This document shows positions 23,139 through 31,519 of a stretch of 64,000 nucleotides of DNA, in pieces. Source of the DNA: JAAXXJ01 sp964412455 (GTDB lineage Bacteria; Nitrospirota; UBA9217). Where the stretch lies: positions 1-64,000 of the forward strand of contig CAYPOT010000010.1 in the NCBI GenBank assembly GCA_964412455.1. Direction: 5' to 3'. Both the position numbers and the translations under genes were made by a program. The notes below the pieces were generated by a model. The model saw only the letters and a program-made list of their open reading frames with translations, did no database searches and had not been told where the DNA came from. How positions within the stretch are numbered: the first letter of the stretch is position 1; every line of letters begins with the position of its first letter.

Positions 23139-23301
23139 ATCAAATTCTACTCAAAACGGCAAGAATATTTTGCCACGAAGGCACGAAGACGCAAAGTACG
23201 GCCTTAATCTAATCATTAAAACAGCACCATAAGCAGTTCTAGCTGTTCTTCGTGACTTAGAGTCTTCGTGGCAAATTTCGGTTCCGGCTTGTCCGGGTTA
23301 G
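23139..23301 (+). mobile_element. MITE-like repeat element, copy 1
   Basis: About 162 bp, roughly 95% identical to the inverted copy at 41028-41190. The inner part is bounded by inverted TTTGCCACGAAG and CTTCGTGGCAAA ends, with CAAATTC on one outer side and GGTTCCGGCTTGTCCGGGTT on the other. It contains no ORF. The downstream gene (23318) begins just after it, so the element may supply its leader. A fragment of the right end also precedes the gene at 55189. Confidence 0.75.
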
Positions 23302-23317
23302 TTAAGGAGTTGAAACA

Positions 23318-23686
23318 ATGACCGTATGGGAAAGAACGCTGATCAATCTCCAGAAAGGCCACGGCAAGCTGATGTCCTTTGCCGCCAACGCCTCCGAACG
23401 CATAAAGGCGGAGGTCAACATTATCCGGCTCAGGTCACAGATCGACGCCTTACGGGACACGATCGGCGGTCACCACCGGTCCATTGGCCGGAAACTCCTC
23501 GAAATGAAGGACAGCGATGCGCTCCCCAAGTCTTTCGACCTTTTTTTCTCGAACAGCGACATAACCACGCACCTGGAAAAGATCGATCTGGCCCAAAAGG
23601 ACCTGGATATCCTCCTCGATGATCTTCGGCGTGAATCTGACGCGCTGAAAATGGAGCCGGTCCCTGATGAGGAGAAGTCTGCATGA
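23318..23686 (+). CDS. Coiled-coil protein of unknown function upstream of pilD
   Basis: 122 aa, hydrophilic and mostly helical, with heptad-like stretches (AEVNIIRLRSQIDALRDTI and HLEKIDLAQKDLDILLDDLRRE). No family recognised. Its stop overlaps the ATG of the prepilin peptidase gene (ATGA), so it is co-translated with pilD. A role near the type IV pilus machinery is inference from position only. Confidence 0.75.
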   Translation: MTVWERTLINLQKGHGKLMSFAANASERIKAEVNIIRLRSQIDALRDTIGGHHRSIGRKLLEMKDSDALPKSFDLFFSNSDITTHLEKIDLAQKDLDILLDDLRRESDALKMEPVPDEEKSA

Positions 23687-24510
23687 TCTTCGTAATCGTC
23701 CTTCTCTTTGGCCTCATAATAGGGAGCTTTCTCAACGTTTGCATCGCGAGGGTCCCTCTCGAAAAGTCCATCATCAGTCCTCCTTCCCATTGTCCGCGCT
23801 GCAAGACACCGATCCGCTGGTACGACAACATTCCCCTGGTCAGTTATGCCATGCTCCGGGGCAGATGCCGGACGTGCGGTCAGCACATATCCTGGCGCTA
23901 TCCGCTGGTGGAACTGCTGAACGGCTTGTTGTTTCTCCTGGCGTTCTCCGAGTTCGGTTTCACCGGTGAGACGCTCCTGGTGATGGCGCTTTGCTCATCC
24001 CTCGTGGTCATCACGTTCATTGACCTTGACCATCAGATCATTCCTGACGTGATAACGTATCCCGGCATGGTGATAGGGCTTGTCGTTGCTCCGTTCTTCA
24101 TGACCACCCTTGCAGGACCGCTGCCATTCGGGCTGGACGGCGTTCTTCCCTTCCTGGGGCAGTACAGTACGTCGTTCCTGAATGCTCTCATCGGGCTGCT
24201 GCTGGGCGGAGCGCCGCTCTATCTCATCGGGTTTCTCTGGGAGAAGCTTCGGAAGGTCGAGGCCATGGGAGGCGGTGACGTTAAATACATGGCCATGGTC
24301 GGGGGGTTCCTTGGGTGGAAAGGGGCATTTCTGACCATCATGCTCGGCGCGATGTCAGGATCGATAGTGGGAGTGACACTCATCGTGCTCAAGAAACACC
24401 AGGCTGACAAGGTCATCCCTTTTGGACCGTTCCTGGCATTCGGCACGCTGCTGACCCTGTTCAGGGGGCCCGAGATCATTGCGTGGTATCTTGGTCTTAT
24501 CCGCATATGA
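23683..24510 (+). CDS. pilD: Type IV prepilin peptidase / N-methyltransferase
   Basis: 275 aa inner-membrane aspartic protease (A24 family) that cleaves and N-methylates type IV pilins and type II secretion pseudopilins. The N-terminal LIIGSFLNVCIARVP and the cytoplasmic zinc loop CPRCKTPIRWYDNIPL...CRTCGQHIS are both present. The two catalytic aspartates are in FIDLDHQIIPD and in GGGDVKYM. It overlaps its neighbours on both sides by four bases, giving a tight operon with the histidine kinase. The bifunctional form is indicated by the intact cysteine loop. Confidence 0.95.
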   Translation: MIFVIVLLFGLIIGSFLNVCIARVPLEKSIISPPSHCPRCKTPIRWYDNIPLVSYAMLRGRCRTCGQHISWRYPLVELLNGLLFLLAFSEFGFTGETLLVMALCSSLVVITFIDLDHQIIPDVITYPGMVIGLVVAPFFMTTLAGPLPFGLDGVLPFLGQYSTSFLNALIGLLLGGAPLYLIGFLWEKLRKVEAMGGGDVKYMAMVGGFLGWKGAFLTIMLGAMSGSIVGVTLIVLKKHQADKVIPFGPFLAFGTLLTLFRGPEIIAWYLGLIRI

Positions 24511-25763
24511 CCGAAAAAGTACTCACCATAGTCATACCCGGTGTCCTGGTGACGATCGGAATGCTTGTCATCCTGGGCCTGATGAGGCGATATCGCCGTG
24601 AATTTGGAATTAAGCGGGATCAACAGGAAAAGACCGAAAGCGTCAGCTTTATCATCGGAGCCTTTCAGGATGTTACCCGCCAGCTCAAGGAAAAGGAAAA
24701 GGAGCTCGAACGCCTCCGGTCCCTCGCGGAACAGCGCGCGGAAAACGTCGAGAGCTATACGGAGAACATCCTCCAGTGCGTCACGAGCGGGGTCGTCACC
24801 TTTGACGGGAACGGCCTCGCCACCACGATGAACCGGGCCGCCGAAGAGATCCTGGGCTTTGAGCGCGGGAAAGCGCTGGGCAGGACCTGCGCGGAGATGT
24901 TCGGTGAAGGAGATACGTGCAGGCTTGTCCGGGATACTCTGCAGAAGGGAATCCCTTCACGAAGGATGGAAACCGAGCTCGTACGGCAGAACGATCGTAT
25001 GTGGCTCGGATTTAACACAGCGCTTCTCATGGACCGCCACGGGAAAAGTCTCGGCGTTATCTTGTCTTTCTCCGACCTTACCGAAGTGAAGCAGCTGCAG
25101 GAGCAGATGGAGCTCAGGGAAAGGCTGACCGCTCTCGGCGAGATGTCCGCCGGCATCGCCCATGAGCTCAGGAACCCCATGGCGGTCATCGCGGGCTACC
25201 TGAACCTTCTCGCGAAGAAGCAGGACGGTGCGGGTAAGGCGGTCATCAAGGATGTTCTTGCAGAGATCAGCGGCATGAACCGCATTATCAGCGATCTGCT
25301 CACCTTTGCCCGGCCTACAGCGCTGAACCGTACGGTAGTGAACATGCGGGAGTTGATCGAAACCTGTGTCAGCACCGTCCTGCAGGCCAAGGGCGCTGAT
25401 GCCCGGATCACGAAGGTCCTTGAACTGGGGGAAGGAACAGCGCCCGTCGATGAGGTGCTGATGCGCCAGGCCCTGGGCAATCCCATCCAGAACGCCATTG
25501 AAGCCATGCCCGCCGGTGGGATGTTGACGGTGATGATGCAGACGGACAAAGACGTACACATAACTGTCCAGGATACCGGTTCCGGCATCCCTCCGGAACA
25601 TCTCCGAAAAGTTTTCCTCCCGTTCTTTACGACCAAGGACACGGGTGTCGGTATGGGTCTGGCCCTTACGCATAAGATCATCACCGCACACGGTGGCAGG
25701 GTCGAAGTTGAGAGCAAAGAAGGTGCAGGCACGAAGTTCACGGTGACCTTACCGAAGGTTTAG
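24507..25763 (+). CDS. PAS-containing sensor histidine kinase (NtrB/PilS-like)
   Basis: 418 aa. One N-terminal membrane helix, a coiled coil, a PAS domain (ILQCVTSGVVTFDGNGLATTMNRAAEEILG), the HisKA box ALGEMSAGIAHELRNPMAVIAGY with the phosphoacceptor His, and an ATPase domain. The latter shows NPIQNAIEAMP, DTGSGIPPEH and GMGLALTHKII. The start ATG 24507 overlaps the pilD stop. The cognate sigma-54 regulator follows, but 590 bases with a GxxExxY gene and repeats now lie between them. Likely controls sigma-54-dependent genes, perhaps pilus genes, by analogy with PilS/PilR. Confidence 0.92.
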   Translation: MTEKVLTIVIPGVLVTIGMLVILGLMRRYRREFGIKRDQQEKTESVSFIIGAFQDVTRQLKEKEKELERLRSLAEQRAENVESYTENILQCVTSGVVTFDGNGLATTMNRAAEEILGFERGKALGRTCAEMFGEGDTCRLVRDTLQKGIPSRRMETELVRQNDRMWLGFNTALLMDRHGKSLGVILSFSDLTEVKQLQEQMELRERLTALGEMSAGIAHELRNPMAVIAGYLNLLAKKQDGAGKAVIKDVLAEISGMNRIISDLLTFARPTALNRTVVNMRELIETCVSTVLQAKGADARITKVLELGEGTAPVDEVLMRQALGNPIQNAIEAMPAGGMLTVMMQTDKDVHITVQDTGSGIPPEHLRKVFLPFFTTKDTGVGMGLALTHKIITAHGGRVEVESKEGAGTKFTVTLPKV

Positions 25764-25778
25764 AACGAACCTTAATTT

Positions 25779-25810
25779 TGCCACGGATGACTCGGATGGC
25801 CACGGATGAA
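25779..25810. repeat. CCACGGATG repeat, left flank of the GxxExxY gene
   Basis: GCCACGGATGACTCGGATGG then CCACGGATG. Related units recur at 25898-25915 (ending in the start codon region) and, inverted, at 26301-26330. Confidence 0.65.
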
Positions 25811-25912
25811 AGGCTGAGAGAAAAAATGGTATTTGGCTGCGAATGAAAGCAATCCTACGCGAGTAAGAGAAAGCAACGGCGCTTATTGCCAAGGATGCTA
25901 CGGATATCACGG

Positions 25913-26296
25913 ATGAATGAACAGAAAAGAGAACTGATAGAAGGCGAACTGACGAAAAAAGTGATTGGAGTTTGTATCGACGTTTGTCGTGAACTTGGTT
26001 CTGGCTTTCTCGAAAGCGTCTATCTGAAGGCGCTGGTTATAGCTCTAACACAGGCAGGTTTGAAGGTCGTTGAGCAAACACCGCTTCAGGTTATGTTCAG
26101 GAAACAAGTTGTCGGTGAATTCTATCCGGATCTTTTCATTGAAAATCGTTTGATTCTTGAAATAAAAGCTATAAAGTCTTTGACTTCGGAACACGAAGCC
26201 CAGCTTATCAATTATTTAAAGGCCACAGGAATCAAAGTCGGACTGCTGATAAATTTCGGACGATCAAAACTGGAATGGAAACGAATGGTCTATTGA
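25913..26296 (+). CDS. GxxExxY family protein (PD-(D/E)XK_3-like)
   Basis: 127 aa. LGSGFLESVYLKAL contains the GxxExxY motif, and FYPDLFIENRLILEIKAIKSL is the nuclease-like D...ExK core. Function of the family is unknown. ATG 25913 lies at the end of a CCACGGATG-type repeat and the gene is followed by the inverted form of the same repeat. It has lower GC than its neighbours and separates a histidine kinase from its response regulator, so it is probably an insertion. Confidence 0.85.
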   Translation: MNEQKRELIEGELTKKVIGVCIDVCRELGSGFLESVYLKALVIALTQAGLKVVEQTPLQVMFRKQVVGEFYPDLFIENRLILEIKAIKSLTSEHEAQLINYLKATGIKVGLLINFGRSKLEWKRMVY

Positions 26297-26300
26297 TCTT

Positions 26301-26330
26301 ATCCGTGGCCATCTGTGTACATCTGTGGCT
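26301..26330. repeat. Inverted CCACGGATG-type repeat, right flank of the GxxExxY gene
   Basis: ATCCGTGGCCATCTGTGTAC then ATCTGTGGCT, the reverse complement of CCACAGATG/CCACGGAT units on the left side. Confidence 0.65.
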
Positions 26331-26353
26331 GATAAATCTATTTTGTTAAATAT

Positions 26354-27742
26354 ATGCTTATGGACACAATCCTCGTCATAGAAGACAAAGAAAGCATGCT
26401 CGCCATGCTGAAGCAGACCCTTGAGGGTGAAGGGTATCAGGTCATTCCCGCCCATGACGGCGCAGAGGGCATCAAGAGGCTTTCTGATGAGCGAATCGGC
26501 CTGGTGCTCACCGACCTCAAGCTCCCCAAAAAGGACGGCTTCGACGTGCTGAAAGCCGTGAAGCAGGAAAGCCCGCTTCTGCCGGTCATCGTGATGACCG
26601 CCTTCGGGACAATCGAAACTGCGGTCAGGGCCGTGAAGGAAGGGGCCTATGACTTTCTGACCAAGCCGTTCGACACGGAACACCTGCTGGTCCTCATCAA
26701 ACGCGCGCTGGACAACTCGCGCGTCGCGGCGGAGAACATCCTGCTCAAGGCGGAGTTCGCGGACAGGCTTGGTTTTCCCAGGATCATCGGCAAGAGCCGG
26801 CAGCTCCAGGAGATCACGTCGAGCATCCAGAAGGTGGCTCCCACCAATGCCACCGTGCTCATTCACGGCGAAAGCGGCACCGGGAAGGAGCTTTTCGCAA
26901 GGGCCATTCACTATTTAAGCAACCGCAAGGACGGTCCCTTTGTCGCGATCAATTCAGCTGCCATCCCGCGGGAACTGTTGGAAAGCGAGCTTTTCGGGTA
27001 CGAGCGGGGCGCATTTACCGGCGCCGAGGCACGAAAGCTCGGGAAGTTGGAACTCGCCGACAAGGGGACGGTGTTCCTCGACGAGATCGGGGACATGGAC
27101 CTGACGCTCCAGGCGAAGATCCTGCGCGTGATACAGGAACAGGTCATCGATCGGGTCGGCGGGAACCGTCCCATCAAGATCGACGTGCGCATTGTGGCGG
27201 CAACGAACAAGGATATCGAGAAGGCGGTCGAAGCGAAACTGTTCCGCGAAGACCTGTTCTACCGGCTGAACGTGTTTCCCATCACGATCCCGCCGCTTCG
27301 GGAACGACGCGACGACATCCCCCCGCTGGCGCAGCACTTCCTTGCCAAGTACAGCGCAGAGGTCCGGAAAGGTCCGGTCACGCTGTCCGACGAGGCGCTG
27401 GACATCCTGATGAAGTGCCCGTGGAGGGGAAATATCCGGGAGCTCGAGAATGTGATCGAGCGCGCAGTGATCTACGCCGAAGGCGGAGTGATACGCAGCA
27501 AGGACCTCGGCATCAGCGAGGCGAGCATACTCGACGCCCTCGCGGAGCACGTACCCATGGACGGCCCGCTCCAGGATATTGCCGCCGCCGCCACGCGCAT
27601 CGCGGAATCACGCCGCATCCGGCAGGTGCTCAAACAGACCGGCGGGAACAAGACCAAGGCCGCCGAGATCCTCCAGGTGAGCTACAAGACGCTGCTTACG
27701 AAGATCAAAGATTATCATCTGGAAGAAAAGGATAGGGAGTAA
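26354..27742 (+). CDS. Sigma-54-dependent response regulator (NtrC family)
   Basis: 462 aa. Receiver domain with phosphoacceptor Asp in VLTDLKLPKKDG, AAA+ domain with intact Walker A (GESGTGKELF), GAFTGA loop for sigma-54 contact, Walker B (VFLDEIGDM) and arginine fingers (FREDLFYRLNV). The Fis-type C-terminal helix-turn-helix is NKTKAAEILQVSYKTLLTKI. It is a complete, catalytically standard activator, in contrast to the degraded one at 43135. Partner of the kinase at 24507. Confidence 0.95.
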   Translation: MLMDTILVIEDKESMLAMLKQTLEGEGYQVIPAHDGAEGIKRLSDERIGLVLTDLKLPKKDGFDVLKAVKQESPLLPVIVMTAFGTIETAVRAVKEGAYDFLTKPFDTEHLLVLIKRALDNSRVAAENILLKAEFADRLGFPRIIGKSRQLQEITSSIQKVAPTNATVLIHGESGTGKELFARAIHYLSNRKDGPFVAINSAAIPRELLESELFGYERGAFTGAEARKLGKLELADKGTVFLDEIGDMDLTLQAKILRVIQEQVIDRVGGNRPIKIDVRIVAATNKDIEKAVEAKLFREDLFYRLNVFPITIPPLRERRDDIPPLAQHFLAKYSAEVRKGPVTLSDEALDILMKCPWRGNIRELENVIERAVIYAEGGVIRSKDLGISEASILDALAEHVPMDGPLQDIAAAATRIAESRRIRQVLKQTGGNKTKAAEILQVSYKTLLTKIKDYHLEEKDRE

Positions 27743-27761
27743 TCACGCAACCAATTCTGCT

Positions 27762-27789
27762 TTGAATGACGCAAACCTTCCGATATAAA
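27762..27789 (+). promoter_or_regulatory. Candidate promoter of the restriction island
   Basis: TTGAAT (27762-27767), 16-base spacer, TATAAA (27784-27789), 38 bases before ATG 27828, with AAGGAG as ribosome site. It would drive the six-gene hsd unit. Confidence 0.45.
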
Positions 27790-27827
27790 TTCCGGGTGAA
27801 GAAGTTGTAGAAACATTAAGGAGCTTC

Positions 27828-29411
27828 ATGGCAAAGCAGAAGAAGACAGACGATAAAAAGAAAACCGGGAGTGCTGCACTCGGCTTCGAGGCCACGCTTT
27901 GGGCCATGGCGGACAAGCAGCGCGGCCACATGGATGCGGCGGAGTACAAGCACGTTGTCCTTGGTCTCATTTTTCTGAAGTACATCTCCGATGCCTTTGA
28001 AGAAAAGCACTCAGCGCTCGTTGAGGAAAAGAAAAAAGGCGCTGATCCCGAGGACAAGGATGAGTATCTTGCTGAGAATATCTTCTGGGTGCCGAAGGAA
28101 GCACGCTGGCCGTTCATTCAGGGCAAGGCTAAACAGCCAAGCATCGGCAAGATTATCGACGATGCCATGGTTGCGATCGAGCGGGACAACACCAAGCTCA
28201 AGGGAGTGCTCCCCAAGGACTTCAACCGTCCGGCTCTTGATAAACACCTTCTGGGCGGTTTGATTGATTTGATCGCAACAATCGGGCTTGGCAGCAAAGA
28301 ACACCGCTCCAAGGATATTCTTGGAAGAGTTTATGAGTATTTCCTCTCCCAGTTCGCAAGCGCTGAAGGTAAGAAGGGCGGCCAGTTCTACACGCCCCGG
28401 TGCGTGGTAGGGGTGCTGGTCGAAATGCTCGCGCCATATAAAGGCCGAGTGCTTGACCCTTGCAACGGTTCAGGCGGCATGTTCGTCCAGTCCGAGAAGT
28501 TCGTCGAGGCACACGGCGGCCGGGTCGGCGACATCAGCGTCTACGGCCAGGAATCGAACCCCACCACCTGGAAACTCGCCATGATGAACCTCGCCATCCG
28601 CGGCATCGAGGCCAATCTCGGTTCAGAGCACGCGGACAGCTTCCACCACAATATGCACAAGGACCTGAAGGCGGACTACGTCCTCGCCAACCCGCCCTTC
28701 AACATGTCCGATTGGGGCGGAGACCGTTTGCGCGAAGACAGCAGGTGGAAGTACGGCATCCCGCCCGCAGGAAACGCCAACTACGCCTGGGTCCAGCACT
28801 TCATCCATCACCTTGCGCCGAACGGCATCGCAGGCTTCGTGCTTGCCAACGGCTCCATGTCATCGAATCAGTCAGGCGAAGGCGAGATCAGGAAGAACAT
28901 CATCGAAGCCGATATCGTTGACTGCATGGTCGCCATGCCGGGCCAGCTCTTCTACTCAACGCAGATACCCGTCTGTCTCTGGTTTATCAGCAGGAACAAG
29001 CGGAACGGCAAGGGACAGGATGGCAAACCCATGCGCGACCGCTCGGGTGAGACCCTGTTCATTGACGCCAGAAAGCTCGGCGTGTTGTACGACCGCGTCC
29101 ACCGGGAACTCACGGACGAAGAGATCAAGCGCATTGCCGATACCTACCACGCCTGGCGGGGTGACTTGAAAAAAAAGTACGAAGACATCCCCGGCTTCTG
29201 CAAGGCAGCCAAGCTCGAAGAAATCCAGAAACACGGTTTCGTCCTCACACCCGGCCGATACGTCGGTGCTGAAGAGATAGAGGATGATGGTGAGCCGATC
29301 GAAGAGAAGATGAAGCGGCTCACAAAGGAACTGGAAACGCAGTTTGTGGAGAGTGCGAGATTGGAAAAAACTATTCGGGCGAATTTGAAGGGGCTGCGAT
29401 ATGGCGGCTGA
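27828..29411 (+). CDS. hsdM: Type I restriction-modification methyltransferase subunit HsdM
   Basis: 527 aa. N6-adenine methyltransferase of a type I system. The N-terminal helical domain (ATLWAMADKQRGHMDAAEYKHVVLGLIFLKYISD) is typical. The SAM site is DPCNGSGGMFVQ and the catalytic motif IV is NPPF (VLANPPFNMSDWGG). The C-terminal coiled coil contacts HsdS. Overlaps hsdS by 11 bases. First gene of the island. Confidence 0.96.
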   Translation: MAKQKKTDDKKKTGSAALGFEATLWAMADKQRGHMDAAEYKHVVLGLIFLKYISDAFEEKHSALVEEKKKGADPEDKDEYLAENIFWVPKEARWPFIQGKAKQPSIGKIIDDAMVAIERDNTKLKGVLPKDFNRPALDKHLLGGLIDLIATIGLGSKEHRSKDILGRVYEYFLSQFASAEGKKGGQFYTPRCVVGVLVEMLAPYKGRVLDPCNGSGGMFVQSEKFVEAHGGRVGDISVYGQESNPTTWKLAMMNLAIRGIEANLGSEHADSFHHNMHKDLKADYVLANPPFNMSDWGGDRLREDSRWKYGIPPAGNANYAWVQHFIHHLAPNGIAGFVLANGSMSSNQSGEGEIRKNIIEADIVDCMVAMPGQLFYSTQIPVCLWFISRNKRNGKGQDGKPMRDRSGETLFIDARKLGVLYDRVHRELTDEEIKRIADTYHAWRGDLKKKYEDIPGFCKAAKLEEIQKHGFVLTPGRYVGAEEIEDDGEPIEEKMKRLTKELETQFVESARLEKTIRANLKGLRYGG

Positions 29412-30744
29412 GTGGGCAAACGTCACTATTGAGGAAATCAAGGCGGCTAAACCGAACGCTATCGCCATGGGTCCGTTCGGCTCGAATATAAAAACCGATA
29501 ACTTTGTTCCATCAGGTGTCCCTATAATCCGCGGAAATAATTTGAATGCTGAACGGCTTTTAGATGAAAACTTTGTCTATCTGACTGAAGAAAAAGCCAG
29601 CGAATTGCGTGCATCTAATGCCTTCCCGGGCGACATCGTTATTACGCATCGCGGCACGCTCGGCCAAGTTGGTATCATTCCGTACAATGCAAAGTATCCA
29701 CGATATGTTGTCTCGCAGAGTCAGATGAAGCTTACTGTAGATCCACAGAAGGCTGATCCTTTCTATGTGTTCTACTTCCTGCGTTCACCACAAGGGCAAT
29801 ACGCACTTCTCGCCAACACGTCACAAACTGGTGTACCGGCTATTGCTCAACCAACGACGTCTCTCAAAGCAATTATTATTCCGCTCCCATCTCTGGATGA
29901 ACAACGCGCCATATCCTATATAATTAGTACTTTGGACGAAAAAATAGAACTCAATCGCAAGATAAACCAGTCGCTCGAAGCGATGGCCCGGGCGATCTTC
30001 AAGTCATGGTTTGAGGATTTCGATCCCGTCCGCGCCAAAGCCGAAGGCCGCGACCTAGGGCTACCACCCGACCTTGTTCAGATCTTCCCCGACAGCTTTG
30101 AGGATTCGGAGTTGGGAGAGATTCCGAAGGGGTGGACAGCCCGTCCGTTCTCGGAGTTCGTACAGATAATTGGCGGTGGAACACCGAAGACGACTGTTGC
30201 AGAGTATTGGGGCGGCAATATTCCGTGGTTCTCAGTAGCTGATGCTCCAGATGATGGTGATGTCTATGTTATCAACACTGACAAAAAGATCACACAAGCC
30301 GGATTAGATAATTCTGCAACACAACTTCTCCCCGAGGGGACAACGATAATCTCAGCGCGCGGAACAGTCGGCAAAGTCGCATTAGTAGGTGTGCCGATGG
30401 CAATGAATCAGTCATGCTACGGGCTGCTCGGTATTGAGTCAGGACCATCGTGCACTTACTTCGCAACGCGCACTCTCGTTTCGATACTGAAGCAACATGG
30501 CCACGGCTCTGTATTTAATACAATCACGCGCGACACGTTGGCAGGTATAAACTTCGTTTCTCCACCGAAAAGAATATTCGATGCCTTCGAACCTGCTGTT
30601 GCTCCAATGATGCAACGAATCAAGAGTAACTTAATTGAATCGCGTACTCTTACCGCTCTGCGCGATGCTCTGCTGCCGAAGCTGTTGTCGGGGGAGGTAA
30701 GGGTGAAGGATGTAGAGAAAATCACAACAAGGAAACAATTATGA
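29401..30744 (+). CDS. hsdS: Type I restriction-modification specificity subunit HsdS
   Basis: 447 aa. Two target-recognition domains, each followed by a conserved helix: the first ends with LPSLDEQRAISYIISTLDEKIELNRKINQ, the second half starts with ELGEIPKGW. Each domain reads one half of a bipartite DNA target. The target cannot be predicted. The recognition regions are more AT-rich than the flanking chromosome, usual for these fast-evolving parts. Stop overlaps the ATG of the next gene (ATGA). Confidence 0.94.
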   Translation: MAAEWANVTIEEIKAAKPNAIAMGPFGSNIKTDNFVPSGVPIIRGNNLNAERLLDENFVYLTEEKASELRASNAFPGDIVITHRGTLGQVGIIPYNAKYPRYVVSQSQMKLTVDPQKADPFYVFYFLRSPQGQYALLANTSQTGVPAIAQPTTSLKAIIIPLPSLDEQRAISYIISTLDEKIELNRKINQSLEAMARAIFKSWFEDFDPVRAKAEGRDLGLPPDLVQIFPDSFEDSELGEIPKGWTARPFSEFVQIIGGGTPKTTVAEYWGGNIPWFSVADAPDDGDVYVINTDKKITQAGLDNSATQLLPEGTTIISARGTVGKVALVGVPMAMNQSCYGLLGIESGPSCTYFATRTLVSILKQHGHGSVFNTITRDTLAGINFVSPPKRIFDAFEPAVAPMMQRIKSNLIESRTLTALRDALLPKLLSGEVRVKDVEKITTRKQL

Positions 30745-31484
30745 CGCTCCCTCCATTGCTTCAGAAAAAATATATTGCTCGTTTTGATGAGTTGATTGAG
30801 GTAGGTGAATCGATCTTGAGCAGTGTAAAGATGATCCCAGGGCGGCGACATGAGAGTTTTGTTACCGGAGAGTATAGCCAAGGCCCGGATAAACAAGTTG
30901 CCGATTGGGATGCTTTTTTAAAGTGGAGAACAAATTGTGTTTCACTGTTATCACTTGTGATTCCGCAGGATCATGTACATCAGGGCATAGTCAAGAGTTA
31001 CAATAAATTGAGCAATTCTGGTGATCATGTCCGTTGGGGGCTTGCGGCAATGAAAGGGCTCAAGGAGGATTTAGAGAAGGATTTATTGGGAGATTTAGTG
31101 TCGCAAGTTGAAGGTGGTGTTGCCGCCGATTATATGGGGCAGGCAGAAAAATTGCTAAAGGAAGGGCAGTCGGGGAAATTTGACCATGTTCCAGCAGCAG
31201 TGCTAACTGGTGCCGTTCTTGAAAAAACTCTACGTACCCTTTGCGATCAGCAACAACCGCCCATACCAACAATAAAAGCCAACGGCGAACCCAAGACATT
31301 GAACCCCCTCATTGATGATCTCAAGAAGGCTGGATTGTTTAATGAGGCAAAAGCTAAGCAGTTACGCGCGTGGGCCGATACACGAAATCATGCGGCTCAC
31401 GGTGAATTCGACCAATTTAACCGAAATGATGTTGAACAGATGATTACCGGTGTGAACAATTATTTAGCTGACTATTTGAAGTAA
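30741..31484 (+). CDS. HEPN-motif protein inside the type I R-M locus
   Basis: 247 aa, no catalytic nuclease family recognised. The C-terminal ~110 residues (VLTGAVLEKTLRTLCDQ...LRAWADTRNHAAHGEFDQFN) contain RNHAAH, the R-N-xxx-H signature of HEPN domains, many of which are RNA-cutting toxins. The N-terminal half is helical with a basic start. It overlaps hsdS by four bases and precedes the RecQ gene by 35 bases. By analogy with anticodon nucleases silenced by type I enzymes (PrrC and relatives), it could be a second-line effector, but this is inference. Confidence 0.72.
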   Translation: MTLPPLLQKKYIARFDELIEVGESILSSVKMIPGRRHESFVTGEYSQGPDKQVADWDAFLKWRTNCVSLLSLVIPQDHVHQGIVKSYNKLSNSGDHVRWGLAAMKGLKEDLEKDLLGDLVSQVEGGVAADYMGQAEKLLKEGQSGKFDHVPAAVLTGAVLEKTLRTLCDQQQPPIPTIKANGEPKTLNPLIDDLKKAGLFNEAKAKQLRAWADTRNHAAHGEFDQFNRNDVEQMITGVNNYLADYLK

Positions 31485-31519
31485 AAAGCTGCTTGTCCAC
31501 AAAACCGGAGAAGTTACAA

